Assembly: GCA_018061065.1 (NCBI GenBank)
Contig: JAGOUV010000001.1
Span: forward strand, 158,280 to 222,279
DNA from: Candidatus Altimarinota bacterium
Lineage (GTDB): Bacteria > Patescibacteriota > Gracilibacteria > UBA1369 > UM-FILTER-53-11
DNA length: 64,000 nt
Reading direction: 5' to 3'
Shown: piece after piece, positions 49,113 to 56,834 of the stretch
How positions within the stretch are numbered: position 1 is the first letter of the stretch
Layout of the letters: the number at the start of each line of letters is the position of its first letter
The notes under the pieces: generated by a model
Seen by the model: the letters and a program-made list of their open reading frames with translations, nothing else
What the model was told of the DNA's origin: nothing
Databases searched by the model: none
Program-made: the position numbers and the translations under genes

Positions 49113-49818
49113 CTTCTTTCGTCAGTCCTTTCAGTGCATCACGATGTTCTGCATTGAGTTCTTTGTATTGTCCGGCATCAATATTTCCCAATACTAATTT
49201 TGCGATGCGGATTCTTTTTAGTTTTTCAATGGTAAGCCCGGTGCGCTCACACATGCGGCGAATCTGACGATTGCGTCCTTCATGAAGTATCACATGGAAA
49301 AGATGCGGACTTGCAAGTTGGATGTCAGGTGGTTGCGTTAATTTTCCTTTAATAAAAAAACGTTCGCGTAAAAGGCGCAATTTTTCATCGGTAACTTTTT
49401 CACGAACTTTCACTACATACTCTTTTTCCTTTTCAAATTTTGGATGAGTTAACTCGTACGCAAACTGTCCATCATTTGTCATGATGAGTAATCCCGAGGT
49501 GAGTTTATCCAGACGTCCCACGGGGAAAAGTCTCGCAGGAATATCTTTCACGAGCTCGGTGACTTTTGGTTCTTCAGGACCCGTCACACTACACACATAG
49601 CCGACCGGTTTATTCACCACGTAGTATTTCAGTTCTGCTTTTATTAACTGTAACTGAGGAGCCACTTCAACGGTATCTTTTTCTGTATCAACTTTTGTTC
49701 CGAGCTCCGTGACTACTACGCCATTAATTTTAATCATTCCTTGCGCGATATACTCATCGCACTTGCGGCGTGAGGCAACTCCTCGGTCAGCCAGATATTT
49801 ATTCAAACGTAGCATCAT
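49096..49818 (-). CDS. rRNA pseudouridine synthase, RsuA/RluB type
   Basis: 240 aa: S4 domain (RLNKYLADRGVASRRKCDEYI), catalytic GRLDKLTSGLLIMTNDG (Asp nucleophile), EKEYVVKV, and HEGRNRQIRRMCE. It modifies 23S (RluB) or 16S (RsuA) rRNA; the target is uncertain. A longer ORF to 50307 is antisense to polX and not credible. A minus-strand TATACA (49830-49825) predicts transcription from ATG 49818 itself. Divergent from polX, with start codons 26 bp apart. Confidence 0.92.
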   Translation of the reverse strand: MMLRLNKYLADRGVASRRKCDEYIAQGMIKINGVVVTELGTKVDTEKDTVEVAPQLQLIKAELKYYVVNKPVGYVCSVTGPEEPKVTELVKDIPARLFPVGRLDKLTSGLLIMTNDGQFAYELTHPKFEKEKEYVVKVREKVTDEKLRLLRERFFIKGKLTQPPDIQLASPHLFHVILHEGRNRQIRRMCERTGLTIEKLKRIRIAKLVLGNIDAGQYKELNAEHRDALKGLTKEVILVS

Positions 49819-49843
49819 ACGGCCTGTATAGTACAATACGTCT

Positions 49844-51571
49844 ATGGCAAATGCACGTAACATAAACCAGGAGCTCTCGGATATATTCCAACATACCGCA
49901 GAAATTGTGGAGTTTTTGAATGAGCCCAACAGTATGTTTCGCATCCGTGCGTATCGCAATGCGGCTATTGCCATTACTGAAGTTGGTGAGGATCTGGTTA
50001 AACTGACAAAAGAGAACCGTCTCAGGGAAATTCCCGGCGTGGGAAAGGGGATTGAGGCTATGATTAAGGAATACGTAGAAACAGGGGAGTTGCACGAGTA
50101 CGAGATACTAAAAAAACATGTTCCCAAGGGCTTTAGTGATTTGCTGGCAATTCCATCTCTGGGGCCAAAAAAAGTGCGCGTTTTAGCTAATACCCTCAAC
50201 ATAACTAATATCGAAGATTTGAAGGAGGCGATTGCCCAGGGAAGTGTACAAACGCTTAAGGGATTTGGTGAAAAAACTGCGCAGAAGATTCTTGAGGGGA
50301 TCGCCATAAAACAACAGACATCCGTAGATCGCCGTGCTCTGGGGTATGTCTTTTCTCCTGTTTCTAATATGGTGAAACGTTTACGAGAGTGCCCCGAGGT
50401 TGAGCAAGTAGAACCGGCGGGATCGTTTCGACGCTGTGAAGAAACAGTAGGCGATATTGATATTTTGGCATCGGGAAAAGATCCCGTTAAGATTATTGAA
50501 TTTTTTGTGAAGCAACCTTTTGTTAAAAAAATCTTGGTTCAGGGCGATACTAAGACCTCGATTCTCATTAATAATAACGTTCAGGTGGATCTTCGTGTTG
50601 TACATCCTGATCAATATGGCAGTGCGCTCCAATACTTCACCGGCTCAAAACTGCACAACGTGCATTTGCGTACGTATGCCAAAACGAAGGGATTTAAGTT
50701 GTCGGAATATGGCTTCTTTAAGGGTGAAACGCTCGTCGCAAGTAAGACAGAAGAGGAGTGTTATGAGTCGTTGGGAATGCAATATGTACCACCCGAAATT
50801 CGCACTGATAATGGAGAAATCGAGGCGGCCATTGCCCACAAAATTCCTCGGCTTGTTGATATAAGAGACATTAAGGGGGATTTGCATACCCACTCAACCT
50901 GGTCAGATGGCATGGATTCAATTTTCAATATGGCAAAGGCGGCACAAGATCGTGGATATGAGTATATTGCGCTGACGGATCACTCACCTTCGCTGAAAAT
51001 TGCGCATGGATTGACGGTCGAACGGCTCAAAGAAAAACGCAAAGAGATTGAAGAAATGCGCAGCAGATTATCTATAGAAATTTTGTTTGGAACTGAGGTT
51101 GATATTCTGCCGGATGGATCGATCGATTATCCCGATGAGATTCTCAAGCAGTTTGATATTGTCGTTGCTTCCGTGCACTCGCGTTTTAATCAAGATAATA
51201 CCGAGCGTATTATGAAAGCGATGGAGAATCCGTATGTGCATATTATCGGTCATCCCAGCGGAAGGCTGATTACACGTCGTCCACCCTATCAGTTGAATTA
51301 TGAAAAAATATTTAAAAAAGCAGTCGAAACAAATACTGTCTTAGAAATTAATGCCCAACATGAACGCTTGGATCTTCAGGATAAATATATTCGTGAGGCC
51401 ATTAAATATGGCTGCATGTTCTCAATCGATTCCGATGCGCACTCGGTACCGTCGCTCTGGCTTATGGATTTGGGGGTAAAGTGGGCGCGCCGCGGTTGGG
51501 CAGAGCAAAAACACATCGTTAACACGCTACCGCTAGATAAACTCAGAGTAACTCTGAAAAATAATCATTAA
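49844..51571 (+). CDS. polX: DNA polymerase X with PHP domain
   Basis: Bacterial family X polymerase for base-excision repair gap filling, 575 aa. Helix-hairpin-helix regions come first (IPGVGKGIEAMI, IPSLGPKKVRVLA), then the nucleotidyltransferase site GSFRRCEETVGDIDILASG, and a C-terminal PHP domain (KGDLHTHSTWSDG, TDHSPS, GTEVDI, VASVHSRF, SIDSDAHS), usually a 3'-5' exonuclease. TACAAT (49832-49837) places transcription start exactly on ATG 49844. Confidence 0.95.
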   Translation: MANARNINQELSDIFQHTAEIVEFLNEPNSMFRIRAYRNAAIAITEVGEDLVKLTKENRLREIPGVGKGIEAMIKEYVETGELHEYEILKKHVPKGFSDLLAIPSLGPKKVRVLANTLNITNIEDLKEAIAQGSVQTLKGFGEKTAQKILEGIAIKQQTSVDRRALGYVFSPVSNMVKRLRECPEVEQVEPAGSFRRCEETVGDIDILASGKDPVKIIEFFVKQPFVKKILVQGDTKTSILINNNVQVDLRVVHPDQYGSALQYFTGSKLHNVHLRTYAKTKGFKLSEYGFFKGETLVASKTEEECYESLGMQYVPPEIRTDNGEIEAAIAHKIPRLVDIRDIKGDLHTHSTWSDGMDSIFNMAKAAQDRGYEYIALTDHSPSLKIAHGLTVERLKEKRKEIEEMRSRLSIEILFGTEVDILPDGSIDYPDEILKQFDIVVASVHSRFNQDNTERIMKAMENPYVHIIGHPSGRLITRRPPYQLNYEKIFKKAVETNTVLEINAQHERLDLQDKYIREAIKYGCMFSIDSDAHSVPSLWLMDLGVKWARRGWAEQKHIVNTLPLDKLRVTLKNNH

Positions 51572-51849
51572 GTTACCGGATTGCCGTCTCCATCAACCTC
51601 GGGGTCGGGCCAGATGCGTTTTCCATTTGGGTGATAGAGAATGAGCGCGTTTACCGGGCAGCTTTTGCAGGCGTCGATAAGTGTCGCTAGGTCGCCACCA
51701 TTTGGATTCTTTACCACCGCCTTTCCCTCTGCATCGAGCTCAAATACATCTGGTGCAACACCTAAACATACGGCGAGCGTTACGCATAAGTCGCGATCAA
51801 CAGCAATTGCGTATCCCTGGTCATTTTTTACCCGTCCATCGTCTGTCAT
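51568..51849 (-). CDS. Ferredoxin
   Basis: 93 aa, single iron-sulfur cluster type. CVTLAVC, then CKSCPVNAL, give the Cys ligands of a 3Fe-4S/4Fe-4S ferredoxin of the Fer4 class. I chose ATG 51849: TTGACA (51885-51880), 16 bp, TAAGCT (51863-51858) predicts start at 51851, so the longer ORF's first codons would lie in the promoter. Overlaps the 3' end of polX by 4 nt. Confidence 0.82.
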   Translation of the reverse strand: MTDDGRVKNDQGYAIAVDRDLCVTLAVCLGVAPDVFELDAEGKAVVKNPNGGDLATLIDACKSCPVNALILYHPNGKRIWPDPEVDGDGNPVT

Positions 51850-51928
51850 ATGCGTAGAGCTTATCGATGGTATAGAAAATGTCAAAGTAAATCGTTATAA
51901 TCCTGTTCGAACTAAGTTTTTACGTCAC

Positions 51929-52003
51929 TGGGGAGTAGCCAAGTGGTAAGGCAGTGGCCTTTGAAGCCATCATTCGGGGGTTCGAATCCCTCCTCCCCAA
52001 CCA
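51929..52003 (+). tRNA. tRNA-Gln (UUG)
   Basis: Acceptor TGGGGAG/CTCCCCA, anticodon loop CTTTGAA (TTG), T arm GGGGG-TTCGAAT-CCCTC, encoded CCA. Confidence 0.94.
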
Positions 52004-52036
52004 GTTTCTTTCATTTTTATTCATTAATTTCTTTTT

Positions 52037-52285
52037 ATGGATATTCAGCTTTTTTCGATTGGTTTGTTGTTGATCGTTGTCTCTTGGATTGTTCAGATTG
52101 CTTACATGTTGGCGGGGAATAAAAAAATGACGTGGTCTTTTCCTTTGTTCCAAGCTATTGGTATTGGTTTTTTAGTTTTCGATATGGTCTCAAACTCAAC
52201 ACAGCGCGATCTGAATTTTTATCTGCAAATAGGAAGCGGCGTAGGGGCGCTCGTGGCTTTTATTGTGTCTGTGGCTAAAAAATGA
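52037..52285 (+). CDS. Small membrane protein, 82 aa
   Basis: Three predicted membrane helices; no recognised family. It overlaps the YgjP-like gene by 4 nt (ATGA), so the two are translationally coupled. It follows tRNA-Gln by 33 nt and may be read from the tRNA promoter. Confidence 0.65.
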   Translation: MDIQLFSIGLLLIVVSWIVQIAYMLAGNKKMTWSFPLFQAIGIGFLVFDMVSNSTQRDLNFYLQIGSGVGALVAFIVSVAKK

Positions 52286-52857
52286 TTAAGAAATATATAG
52301 CGCTCACGAATAAAACAGTTGAGTATACGCTAAAAGTTAGTAAGCGGGCTCGCAGAATGAGCATGGCAATTTTTGCGGGTGGAGATATGGTTGTGACCGC
52401 ACCACCAACTATTCCTCAGGGGATTATTGAACGATTTATTGTTAAAAAGTCGAAGTGGGTGCTCTCTAAAATAGACTACTTTAAAAAATTTCCCGCACAG
52501 CTGTTTAAAAGTAAAAAAGTCCGTAGACAGGAATATCTTGAGCACAAGGCAGCTGCTCTCAGTTTGGCACAGGCGCGTATAGAGCACTTCAATCGTCATT
52601 ACGAATTTCAATTCAATAGAGTCACGATTAAAAATCAAAAAACACGCTGGGGGAGCTGCTCAAAAAAGGGGAACATTAATTTTAACTATCGCATCGCCCT
52701 ACTGCAAAAAGAGCTCGCCGACTATGTGGTTGTCCACGAGTTATGCCATTTGGGACAAATGAATCACTCTAAGAAATTTTGGGCGCTTGTGGCTGAAACG
52801 ATTCCTAAGCACCGTGAGCTGCGCAGGGAATTAAAACGAGTGCAGCTGCAGCGATAG
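52282..52857 (+). CDS. YgjP-like (DUF45) M48-type metallopeptidase
   Basis: 191 aa with TRWGSCSKKGNINFN and the zinc motif HELCHLGQMNHSKKFW, the hallmark of the YgjP/DUF45 family. Family substrates are poorly known. It overlaps rsmE tail to tail by 53 nt, the longest convergent overlap in the window. Confidence 0.88.
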   Translation: MIKKYIALTNKTVEYTLKVSKRARRMSMAIFAGGDMVVTAPPTIPQGIIERFIVKKSKWVLSKIDYFKKFPAQLFKSKKVRRQEYLEHKAAALSLAQARIEHFNRHYEFQFNRVTIKNQKTRWGSCSKKGNINFNYRIALLQKELADYVVVHELCHLGQMNHSKKFWALVAETIPKHRELRRELKRVQLQR

Positions 52858-53542
52858 CAGCGGTTTCTGTGCGTAAAATGCGTGGTCCAAGTGAGGCAAT
52901 GTGTGCGCCGCTTTTCTCCGCGAGAGATACTTCGTCATCACGCAAACCACCCTCGGGTCCAATAAACAATGCGACTTCTGTGGCGTCTTTATGCTCAGCC
53001 ATGAGCGTTGAGAGCAACGGCCATGTTCCACGAGAATGCAAAACTATTTTCAGTGCTGCAGTATCTTCTGCTATAGCTTTTTTATACTCAACCGCATTGG
53101 CCAGTAGGGGAATAATCCCACGTTCCGACTGTTCAGCCGCCTCCACTAAAATGCGCTCAAGCCGCTCGCGCTTAGGAAGTTCATTGCGCTGGCAAAACGC
53201 TGTTATCATAGGGACGAATTTTTTAACTCCTAGCTCAGTGCCTTTTTGTAACACCCACTCAAAGAGCTCCATTTTTTTAGGAAGTGCCTGGTAAATCGTC
53301 ACGTTCACCGTGGGTTCTGTTTTTGCGATCACTTTACCCTCAACTTTGAGCACTGCATTTTTTTTGCCTAATTCCTGCACCACACAGTCATACTCCATAC
53401 CCGTATTATCCAAACACACCACGCGATCACCAACTTCCATGCGCAATACACGCATCATTTGATGCAGCTGCTCCTCATCACGGAGGATAATTTCATTTTC
53501 CTTAATGGCTGCCGAATCTGGCGCGACAAAAAAACGTTGCAT
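52805..53542 (-). CDS. rsmE: 16S rRNA (uracil1498-N3)-methyltransferase
   Basis: SPOUT-class SAM methyltransferase of 245 aa: N-terminal PUA-like domain (HQMMRVLRMEVGDRVV), then QALPKKMELFEWVLQKGTELGV, EQSERGIIP, FIGPEGGLRDDE and the knot GPRILRTETAAIAA. It methylates U1498 in helix 44, close to the decoding centre and the unusual 16S 3' end. Confidence 0.95.
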   Translation of the reverse strand: MQRFFVAPDSAAIKENEIILRDEEQLHQMMRVLRMEVGDRVVCLDNTGMEYDCVVQELGKKNAVLKVEGKVIAKTEPTVNVTIYQALPKKMELFEWVLQKGTELGVKKFVPMITAFCQRNELPKRERLERILVEAAEQSERGIIPLLANAVEYKKAIAEDTAALKIVLHSRGTWPLLSTLMAEHKDATEVALFIGPEGGLRDDEVSLAEKSGAHIASLGPRILRTETAAIAAAALVLIPCAAHGA

Positions 53543-53563
53543 ACCGCACTAGACTAGCGCGAT

Positions 53564-55048
53564 TTACTGGGGAATTGCAATCTTCTCATCCAAACGTGTA
53601 CCGATTGCCTTCTTAATATATTTGGAACTGAGAAGCTGCTGTGGAATATATTCGAGCGGCAAATAAAGAAGTGGATCGACATGCTTGAAGTCTTTAAATA
53701 CCTCAAGGTGCAAATGTGGTCCGGTGGTCAGCCAGCCAGCACCCTTGGTTCCCGGCATACCTCCGGTGAGGCCGATTGTCTGCCCCTGACGCACTGTATC
53801 GCCCACCTTAACTTGAATGTCTAAAACGTGGCCGTAAAGTGTCATGAGGCCTTTCTCGTGTGCAACGATAATATAGCTATAGCCCATGCCATTGTCTGCT
53901 GCCTTACTGACGATTCCATCGGCCGCTGCATGAATTGCTGTTCCCTGTGTTGCGCGAATATCAACTGCCTGGTGCTGTACGCCCAGCGCTCCCTGATACT
54001 CTACATCGTGGAAGAACGCGCTAATTCCCAAAGCAGGGGACACTGGCCATGCCAAAAGCGAGCTACCGCGTAGCTGACTCAACGCCGCAAAATCGTCTGC
54101 TTTCAATCCTACCGCAGCATCAAAGTTTCCACTTTCTTTTGCCTGTCTCAACTCATTAAGTTTTGATTGGAAGAAGGCGAAATTTTCCTGCAAACGCTGA
54201 ATCTCAAGCGAGACATGTACCTCTTCTTTTTTCGAAGTTTCCAGCAACTGCTGATACGTCGATTCTTTACCTGCCGTTTCAATAAGCAAGCGGCTAATTG
54301 CATCCTGAGCGTCAATCAAATTTTTCTTTTCTTGTGCAAGTGCGTTTTGCAATTGAATCAGATCTTCATTTGTCGTTTTTAATTCTGTTTCTTTTGCCTC
54401 CATTTCAGCTTGCTGTGCAATAAGTTTAGCGATCATTTCATAACTTTTGCTCTCCAAACTATGCAGATAATCCTGCATCTGTGCCGCATCACCAATGCCT
54501 TCTCCATACGACAACATCGCTAGGAGTTTATCGTCTTGATTCATGTATGAACCCAAGGCACTCGTCTGTAAAAAATAACTCGTCATTGTTTTCTGTACGA
54601 TTTCTTTTTGTTCATCGATCTGTGCTTGGCGCGCCCGAACTTCATTTCCTAAAATGCTTATTTTGTTTTTGTCTTCTGCGATCAATAACGTCGTTGCGGC
54701 TATTTTTGTATTGTTGCGATCAATAAGTAGCTTAATATTCGTAAGTTGCCCCTGCAGCGTCATAATATCCTCGCGTGCACCGGTCAGTTCTTCTTCAAGC
54801 AATGTAATATTTCCCTTCAAACTATTCAGGGTACGGCTTGATTGGCCTAATTTATTCTGTAATCCCAAGACAAATAACGCACCATCTTTGAGCTTCTTCT
54901 TCACTGTATCTTCTAAGGTTTTAGTAAGCTGAGTGGCACCGGAAGTTCCTACAGGTTGTGTCGCCTGAGCCTGGGTTACGGGAATCTGAGTCAGTAAAAT
55001 GACCAAAAGTAAGCCTATCGCGCTAATTTTTGTTTGTTTTAATCCCAT
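53564..55048 (-). CDS. Secreted M23 peptidase / murein hydrolase activator (EnvC-like)
   Basis: Signal peptide (residues 1-28), a long coiled coil (about 40-310) and a C-terminal LytM domain with HQAVDIRA, GHVLDIQVKVGDTVRQGQ and GPHLHLEVF. The first metal His and the HxH are visible (HxxxD, HLH), so it may be an active zinc endopeptidase or an activator of amidases. 494 aa. Located 21 nt after rsmE in the opposite reading sense of rpmA. Confidence 0.9.
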   Translation of the reverse strand: MGLKQTKISAIGLLLVILLTQIPVTQAQATQPVGTSGATQLTKTLEDTVKKKLKDGALFVLGLQNKLGQSSRTLNSLKGNITLLEEELTGAREDIMTLQGQLTNIKLLIDRNNTKIAATTLLIAEDKNKISILGNEVRARQAQIDEQKEIVQKTMTSYFLQTSALGSYMNQDDKLLAMLSYGEGIGDAAQMQDYLHSLESKSYEMIAKLIAQQAEMEAKETELKTTNEDLIQLQNALAQEKKNLIDAQDAISRLLIETAGKESTYQQLLETSKKEEVHVSLEIQRLQENFAFFQSKLNELRQAKESGNFDAAVGLKADDFAALSQLRGSSLLAWPVSPALGISAFFHDVEYQGALGVQHQAVDIRATQGTAIHAAADGIVSKAADNGMGYSYIIVAHEKGLMTLYGHVLDIQVKVGDTVRQGQTIGLTGGMPGTKGAGWLTTGPHLHLEVFKDFKHVDPLLYLPLEYIPQQLLSSKYIKKAIGTRLDEKIAIPQ

Positions 55049-55158
55049 AGAAAATCAGATAATTATACCAGAAAACGACCTGATTGACAATTCAGACAAG
55101 CTATTCAGGGTATAAAAACTATTGCGTTTTAACCATATATCGCTAATATGCATCAGCT

Positions 55159-55431
55159 ATGGCACATAAAAAAGCCGGTGGCTCCTCCAAAAACGGCCGC
55201 GATTCGAAAGCAAAACGACGTGGTGTTAAACTCTTTGCAGGGGAAATCGCTCAACCGGGAGCAATCATTATCAGACAAAAAGGAACTAAGTTCTTCCCTG
55301 GCGACAACGTACGCATGGGCTGCGACTTCACTATCTTCTCAGTAAAGGAAGGTAAGGTGAAATTCGATCAGCGCCGTCGCACACGTTTCGATGGTCAGGT
55401 ACACCGCGATGTTTACGTCTCGGTTGTATAA
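55159..55431 (+). CDS. rpmA: Large ribosomal subunit protein bL27
   Basis: 90 aa: [20 protein letters not shown], then [27 protein letters not shown] core, complete and typical of bL27. The Met-Ala-His start has no cleavable N-terminal extension. TTGCGT (55122-55127), 16 bp, TAATAT (55144-55149) predicts a 3-nt leader. A terminator follows; rplU is not adjacent. Confidence 0.96.
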   Translation: MAHKKAGGSSKNGRDSKAKRRGVKLFAGEIAQPGAIIIRQKGTKFFPGDNVRMGCDFTIFSVKEGKVKFDQRRRTRFDGQVHRDVYVSVV

Positions 55432-55455
55432 GTTAGAACCTTACTAAGATTTATT

Positions 55456-55484
55456 AAAGACACATGTACGTGTGTCTTTTTTTT
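55456..55484 (+). terminator. Rho-independent terminator after rpmA
   Basis: AAAGACACA/TGTGTCTTT stem with a short loop and eight Ts. Confidence 0.88.
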
Positions 55485-55502
55485 GTTTATAGTATCCCTT
55501 GC

Positions 55503-56213
55503 ATGTCTGGAGCAGAATTTTTCAATCCAAGTGAGGGAGGTGATGCATACGATCCCGCGGCTTTTGAGCGCTTTAAAGAGCAGATGAAAGCCAGTGGTGC
55601 GTTTATTGCGGCTGCGCAAAAAGCTCAAGCACAGCAGAAAGTTAAGGACGATAAGTTGGCGGCGATTTTATTGAAATTTATTCAATCCAATCAGCATCGG
55701 TCAATTTTAATTTTGGCGGCGCGTTTGCTGGAGGAAAACATTCCAGCGAGTTTTATTTTGAGCATAATTATTTTGGGTAACGAGGATATTCAGCAAGAAG
55801 TCGATAAATATAAAGCAGAGTTGGCACAGCATCCCGAGCTTCCCGCGGAAAAACACGCCACTGAATTTTCGCTTACCGTGGGCTATGAGAATCACGCGTT
55901 GCCTCTGGAAATCCGTGCGCATATAGATGACTGGGGAAAGGGGATTTTAGAGGCGGGTCAGGCGGTGCCGTTCCGTTTGCTTGAGACGGCGATTAATAAG
56001 GAAGGAGCAATAAAACCGGTGGTTATTGATCTCAGTGCGGCGGTTATGAGTGATTATTTTGAGGCGGTTGATCCCGAGCAGTTTGCTGCGATGTCTTACG
56101 AGACGTTTTTCTCTTTCTGTGAATTTTTGATGCAGGGCGTTATGCAGAGTATTAAGGCACAAATTGAAAATCAGCAGCAGCTGAACGATAGTAAGCCACC
56201 TCAAAACCCCTAG
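55503..56213 (+). CDS. Hypothetical helical protein, 236 aa
   Basis: Starts MSGAEFFNPSEGGDAYDPAAF; acidic, helical, no signal peptide or motif known to me. I chose ATG 55503 (TATAGT at 55488-55493 gives a 3-nt leader); the ORF 13 codons longer reaches into the rpmA terminator. Function unknown. Confidence 0.72.
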   Translation: MSGAEFFNPSEGGDAYDPAAFERFKEQMKASGAFIAAAQKAQAQQKVKDDKLAAILLKFIQSNQHRSILILAARLLEENIPASFILSIIILGNEDIQQEVDKYKAELAQHPELPAEKHATEFSLTVGYENHALPLEIRAHIDDWGKGILEAGQAVPFRLLETAINKEGAIKPVVIDLSAAVMSDYFEAVDPEQFAAMSYETFFSFCEFLMQGVMQSIKAQIENQQQLNDSKPPQNP

Positions 56214-56253
56214 CAACAAGCCAGCTGCACTGCTATAATCCTGCCGCTATTAT

Positions 56254-56328
56254 GGTGTCTATGGTGTAATGGCAGCACAACAGGTTGTGGTCCTGTTAGT
56301 TCGGGTTCGAACCCCGATAGACACCCCA
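56254..56328 (+). tRNA. tRNA-His (GUG)
   Basis: Acceptor GTGTCTA/TAGACAC with the His-specific encoded G-1 opposite C73, anticodon loop TTGTGGT (GTG), encoded CCA. An extended -10 (TGC-TATAAT, TATAAT at 56234-56239) precedes it. Confidence 0.94.
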
Positions 56329-56332
56329 TTAC

Positions 56333-56434
56333 TGAAATTATAACCTTCGCCTGCAAACGCTTCATACCTCCTCAGCGTATTACTTAATACGCCTCCTCGG
56401 TATTCAACGTTTTCGGCAGAAGCTTAAAATTTCA
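56333..56434. repeat. Palindromic miniature element C
   Basis: 102 bp with imperfect terminal inverted repeats (TGAAATT...AAACG at 56333-56359, CGTTT...AATTTCA at 56408-56434) and a perfect central hairpin GCGTATTA/TAATACGC flanked on both sides by CCTCCTC/CTCCTC. It directly follows tRNA-His. Same architecture as elements A and B. Confidence 0.6.
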
Positions 56435-56450
56435 ATCTTCTCTCCGTGTA

Positions 56451-56819
56451 TTAGAACATGTCGTCCATATCCACATCTAACCACTGATCAGATGTCTCGG
56501 GTCGTCTTTTTAGTTTGGTCTCGATGATAGGGTTTGAGACCTCTTCCAAATGTTTTTTGTGGCCTGCTCCGCCAATACGCATCATCTTTACGTCGCGGGT
56601 GATCTGAAATTCCGTTTTGTTCAAGTTAAACTCTACAATGCGGCGATCGCCGATTTTTACCTCCTCCATATTGAAGTCGATGAAGAGGGGAACGCGCTCG
56701 TCGAGCGTCACGTCTGCACCTGCTGATCGTACGCGGCTTAAAATATCCTCTAGGCGGTCATCTGCCGCAGAGGCACTGGTTCCATCGAGCTCTCGTCCTG
56801 GCTTGTGATCATTAAACAT
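56451..56819 (-). CDS. Hypothetical protein, 122 aa
   Basis: Soluble, with a disordered acidic N-terminus and a beta-rich middle (VPLFIDFNMEEVKIGDRRIVEF). No recognised motif. It follows the P-type ATPase gene by 15 nt on the same strand and may be cotranscribed. Confidence 0.6.
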   Translation of the reverse strand: MFNDHKPGRELDGTSASAADDRLEDILSRVRSAGADVTLDERVPLFIDFNMEEVKIGDRRIVEFNLNKTEFQITRDVKMMRIGGAGHKKHLEEVSNPIIETKLKRRPETSDQWLDVDMDDMF

Positions 56820-56834
56820 GAGCCCATAGTACCA

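Noticed and set aside
49819..50307. N-terminal extension of the pseudouridine synthase ORF
   Set aside because: It is antisense to polX, has no S4-domain similarity, and the leaderless promoter at 49825-49830 points to ATG 49818.
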